Shown here piece after piece: positions 6,642 to 8,645 of a stretch of 8,645 nt of DNA (within the stretch, counting starts at the first letter, position 1; each line of letters starts with the position of its first letter). The translations under genes and the position numbers were made by a program. The notes under the pieces were generated by a model that saw only the letters and a program-made list of their open reading frames with translations, was not told where the DNA came from and made no database searches. The DNA comes from B1 sp964443415 (GTDB lineage Bacteria; Bacteroidota; Bacteroidia; UKL13-3): the NCBI GenBank assembly GCA_964443415.1, contig CAYUDC010000116.1, positions 1-8,645 of the forward strand, given 5' to 3'.

Positions 6642-6655
6642 CCTTAAGCCATTTT

Positions 6656-7768
6656 ATGCGTATTATACTACCTGCTTTATTATTGATTTCATGGATTCAT
6701 GGCTTTGGACAAGCCTCTCAACCTACCGAGGTGAAAGATTGTGAAATGGTAACTTTACAAACCATTGATAGACTTTCTGAAGATTTAAAGCAGCATCAAC
6801 TCGATTCATTCGACCTCATAGTAAATGAGTGGGTAAGGCTATGCGGAATCACAGAATGTACCCAAAGGCTAATTATTTTTAAAAGCATCAAAGACCGTCA
6901 ACCTATTGAAGCCGCCATTCAATTGTATCTAGAAAACAATTTTCACCGAGAATTGAAATACCGAATTGAAAATGCCAAAAGGATTAACTTTGGATATATT
7001 TATGCTCATAGCAAAGCCTATTTCGACTTTGTGCCATTGCGGCACCAAATAGATTCTATCATTGCAGAAGAATCAAGCATGCTCCTAAAAACCAACACGC
7101 TTAACCCAGATGAAAAATTGTTTTGCTTGATGTTTTCGGGTGATATCTTAGCATTTGATAAAGAAATTAAAAAATCTGAATACGATAAGAGTTATACCAA
7201 AAAATTGTTGCTTAAAAACCTCAGAGAAAGAAGCAATCAATTCATAGCTTATTCGCTTTATTCAGGAATGTATAGACCCTTGGGTAATCAAACTGTTTTT
7301 TCTAACTCACCCATGATAGGATTAACATTCGGTAGTCCTCTAAAACATAAGTTACTGGTTGAACTCGGAATTAAATTTAGAATCAATATCAATGACGCTT
7401 CCTTTAATTACTATGCCTTAGGAGACACCAATGATGTTAACTCAAGCCTCAGTGTATTTTTTGGCGGTTCTATTGGATACAAGTTGTATGAAAGTGAGAA
7501 ATTAATATTGATACCAAAATTAGGTATTGGATTAGAATCGGTGGATACAGGGCTATCCGAACCAGTGACTAACTCACAAGAAGGAACAGAACTTGACATA
7601 GAAACCCTCCACCTTTCTTTAGGATTATCTGCCATGACACCTGTATCTAAAAGAAGCTACCTTGGGCTTGGATTTAATTATCATTACTGCCCCTACCAAT
7701 GGGATAAAAACCTCTTAACCCAATTTAATAACAACTTGATAAGTGCAGAAGTGTTTTGGAGATTTTAA
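6656..7768 (+). CDS. Secreted protein with predicted outer-membrane beta-barrel domain, function unknown
   Basis: I do not recognise this protein. From ATG 6656 it has 370 residues. Residues 1-20 look like a signal peptide: a short R, the hydrophobic stretch IILPALLLISWI, and a plausible cut after GQA (18-20). Residues about 25-195 are polar and mostly helical-looking, with cysteines at 29, 63, 68 and 157. Residues about 196-370 alternate as amphipathic strands with turns rich in G, N and D (MIGLTFGSPL, LLVELGIKFRI, LSVFFGGSIGYKLY, LILIPKLGIGLE, LHLSLGLSAM, SYLGLGFNYHY, LISAEVFWRF). The chain ends in phenylalanine, a hallmark of proteins inserted by the BAM complex. About eight strands fit, so it may be a small barrel with a periplasmic helical domain. 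The start lies 14 nt after an assembly gap; the frame is open up to the gap, so a longer N-terminus cannot be excluded, although the signal peptide argues against it. Confidence 0.7.
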   Translation: MRIILPALLLISWIHGFGQASQPTEVKDCEMVTLQTIDRLSEDLKQHQLDSFDLIVNEWVRLCGITECTQRLIIFKSIKDRQPIEAAIQLYLENNFHRELKYRIENAKRINFGYIYAHSKAYFDFVPLRHQIDSIIAEESSMLLKTNTLNPDEKLFCLMFSGDILAFDKEIKKSEYDKSYTKKLLLKNLRERSNQFIAYSLYSGMYRPLGNQTVFSNSPMIGLTFGSPLKHKLLVELGIKFRININDASFNYYALGDTNDVNSSLSVFFGGSIGYKLYESEKLILIPKLGIGLESVDTGLSEPVTNSQEGTELDIETLHLSLGLSAMTPVSKRSYLGLGFNYHYCPYQWDKNLLTQFNNNLISAEVFWRF

Positions 7769-7790
7769 ATTGTACTAAAAAAAACCACAA

Positions 7791-7820
7791 GCTTAGCTCA
7801 TTCTAAAGAAATAGTTAAGC
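7791..7820 (+). terminator. Possible weak terminator hairpin after the barrel protein
   Basis: GCTTAGCT (7791-7798) can pair with AGTTAAGC (7813-7820) over 8 positions with one G-U, around a 14-nt loop. It is followed by CCCCTTCTTT rather than a clean T-tract. It lies 22 nt past the stop codon, the right place for a terminator, but it is weak. Confidence 0.3.
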
Positions 7821-7844
7821 CCCCTTCTTTCCAAAATTTTGATG

Positions 7845-7852
7845 CATCTTTG
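7845..7852 (+). promoter_or_regulatory. Possible -7 element (CATCTTTG) for the alkaline phosphatase gene
   Basis: CATCTTTG differs from TAnnTTTG at one position and ends 7 nt before the ATG at 7860. If used, the transcript would have almost no leader. No -33 TTTG is seen at the usual spacing. There is no Pho-box motif I can recognise. Confidence 0.3.
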
Positions 7853-7859
7853 TAGGGTT

Positions 7860-8645
7860 ATGAAAAGAAATTTCGATATCAAGTTCTTCTGCTTATTAGC
7901 GTTCGCAGTTGCCTTCCATTATTCGGCATGGGCCGGGCCTAAAAAGCCAAAAAAATTTAAGCAACCCAAACGCGTGATTTTTTTAATTGGCGATGGCATG
8001 GGATTAACCCAAATCTCTGGCGCCATGAGCACTTATACTGGCAGAAATGCCTTCGAAAGATTTGAGGTGATTGGCCTTAGCAAAACCTCCTCCGCAGACA
8101 ATTATGTGACCGATAGCGGTGCCGGTGCAACCGTTTTTTCTATTGGCAAAAAAGCAAAGAATGGCGCCATTGGCGTAGACAGTGCTGAGAATACGCCAGA
8201 TGGCTTATACGAGAAATTAAAGTTAAAAGGTTGGGGTACTGGGGTAGTGGCCACTAGTAGCATTACACACGCTACCCCTGCAGCCTTTTACGCGCATGTT
8301 AAAAGTAGAAAATCGCAGGATGAAATAGCAGAGTTTTTGGTACGCAAAACCTGTGATATTGCCATTGGAGGTGGCAATCAATTTTTTATTAAAAGAAAAG
8401 ACCAAAGAAACTTATACAACGAACTGAGCGAGTTTGGTTATTTAACCTTGCATGATACCACTTGGGTTGAACCAAACGCCAAAAAACTCATATATACCAT
8501 GGCAGAAGATGGGCTACCCAAAATGACAGAAGGCCGTGGCGACTTCCTATTAAAAGCCACCAAACTTGCCTCTAGAAATTTACATCAACATTATGGCAAT
8601 TACTTCCTAATGGTAGAAGGCTCTCAGATAGATTGGGGCGGGCAT
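7860..8645 (+). CDS. Alkaline phosphatase (PhoA family), 5' part
   Basis: The gene starts at ATG 7860 and runs off the window after 262 codons with no stop; the family usually has about 430-550 residues. It hydrolyses phosphate monoesters outside the cytoplasm. Residues 1-25 form a signal peptide ending AWA|G, followed by a lysine-rich linker. Active-site residues align with E. coli PhoA by motif and spacing: D45 in IGDGMG (D51), D85-S86 in VTDSGAGAT (D101 and nucleophile S102), H137-A-T139 (D153-A-T155), R150 in HVKSRK (R166), and E253, D258, H262 in VEGSQIDWGGH (E322, D327, H331, with identical 5- and 4-residue steps). The remaining zinc ligands (D369, H370 and H412 equivalents) lie beyond the window. 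His at the 153 position is the variant seen in many non-enterobacterial and animal enzymes and usually changes magnesium binding. The export signal suggests periplasmic or surface location. Confidence 0.95.
   Translation, partial: MKRNFDIKFFCLLAFAVAFHYSAWAGPKKPKKFKQPKRVIFLIGDGMGLTQISGAMSTYTGRNAFERFEVIGLSKTSSADNYVTDSGAGATVFSIGKKAKNGAIGVDSAENTPDGLYEKLKLKGWGTGVVATSSITHATPAAFYAHVKSRKSQDEIAEFLVRKTCDIAIGGGNQFFIKRKDQRNLYNELSEFGYLTLHDTTWVEPNAKKLIYTMAEDGLPKMTEGRGDFLLKATKLASRNLHQHYGNYFLMVEGSQIDWGGH

Noticed and set aside
6527..7768. A 413-codon frame running from ATG 6527 through the N run
   Set aside because: It depends on 100 placeholder bases; the signal peptide and natural start follow the gap at 6656.
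1..8645. CRISPR arrays, tRNA/rRNA genes, transposases, integrases, toxin-antitoxin or defence genes
   Set aside because: Looked for on both strands; no direct-repeat array, cloverleaf, terminal inverted repeats flanking a transposase or defence-family motif was seen.

Overview
The window looks like a chromosomal piece of a Bacteroidota genome, probably from a draft or metagenome assembly because it contains a run of exactly 100 N. The evidence for the phylum is indirect but consistent. The protein styles fit: a two-domain UspA protein with a degenerate second half, a 'DGSVYHL'-type nucleoside phosphorylase, a DnaG opening MIPQ, and an alkaline phosphatase with a VEGSQIDWGGH motif. There are no clear Shine-Dalgarno sequences. 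TAnnTTTG-like promoter -7 elements lie just upstream of three genes.

Layout. Positions 1-375 (+) are the C-terminal end of a family 9 glycosyltransferase (heptosyltransferase type). It converges, with only 2 bp between stop codons, on a minus-strand cluster transcribed right to left: a UspA-type universal stress protein (3546-4427), DNA primase dnaG (1588-3516, TTG start), and a stand-alone oxidoreductase resembling the lysine-ketoglutarate reductase half of saccharopine-forming enzymes (378-1580). A 69-bp divergent intergenic region (4428-4496) separates this cluster from a plus-strand pair, a nucleoside phosphorylase (4497-5348) and dprA (5348-6454), whose stop and start codons overlap by one base.

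After dprA comes a short non-coding stretch and the assembly gap (6542-6641). Beyond it lie a secreted, probably outer-membrane beta-barrel protein of unknown function (6656-7768) and an alkaline phosphatase (7860 to window end). The phosphatase is cut off at residue 262 and has no stop codon in the window.

Functionally this is mostly housekeeping: replication priming, DNA uptake/recombination, nucleoside salvage, stress response, envelope glycosylation, amino-acid metabolism and phosphate scavenging. I see no mobile element, CRISPR array, tRNA or rRNA, and no convincing new multi-gene system. The items most worth a second look are a perfect 9-bp inverted repeat inside the start of dprA, the coupled nucleoside phosphorylase-dprA pair, the stand-alone LKR-like gene behind dnaG, the uncharacterised barrel protein beside the gap, and the very short inferred leaders of dnaG and the phosphatase.
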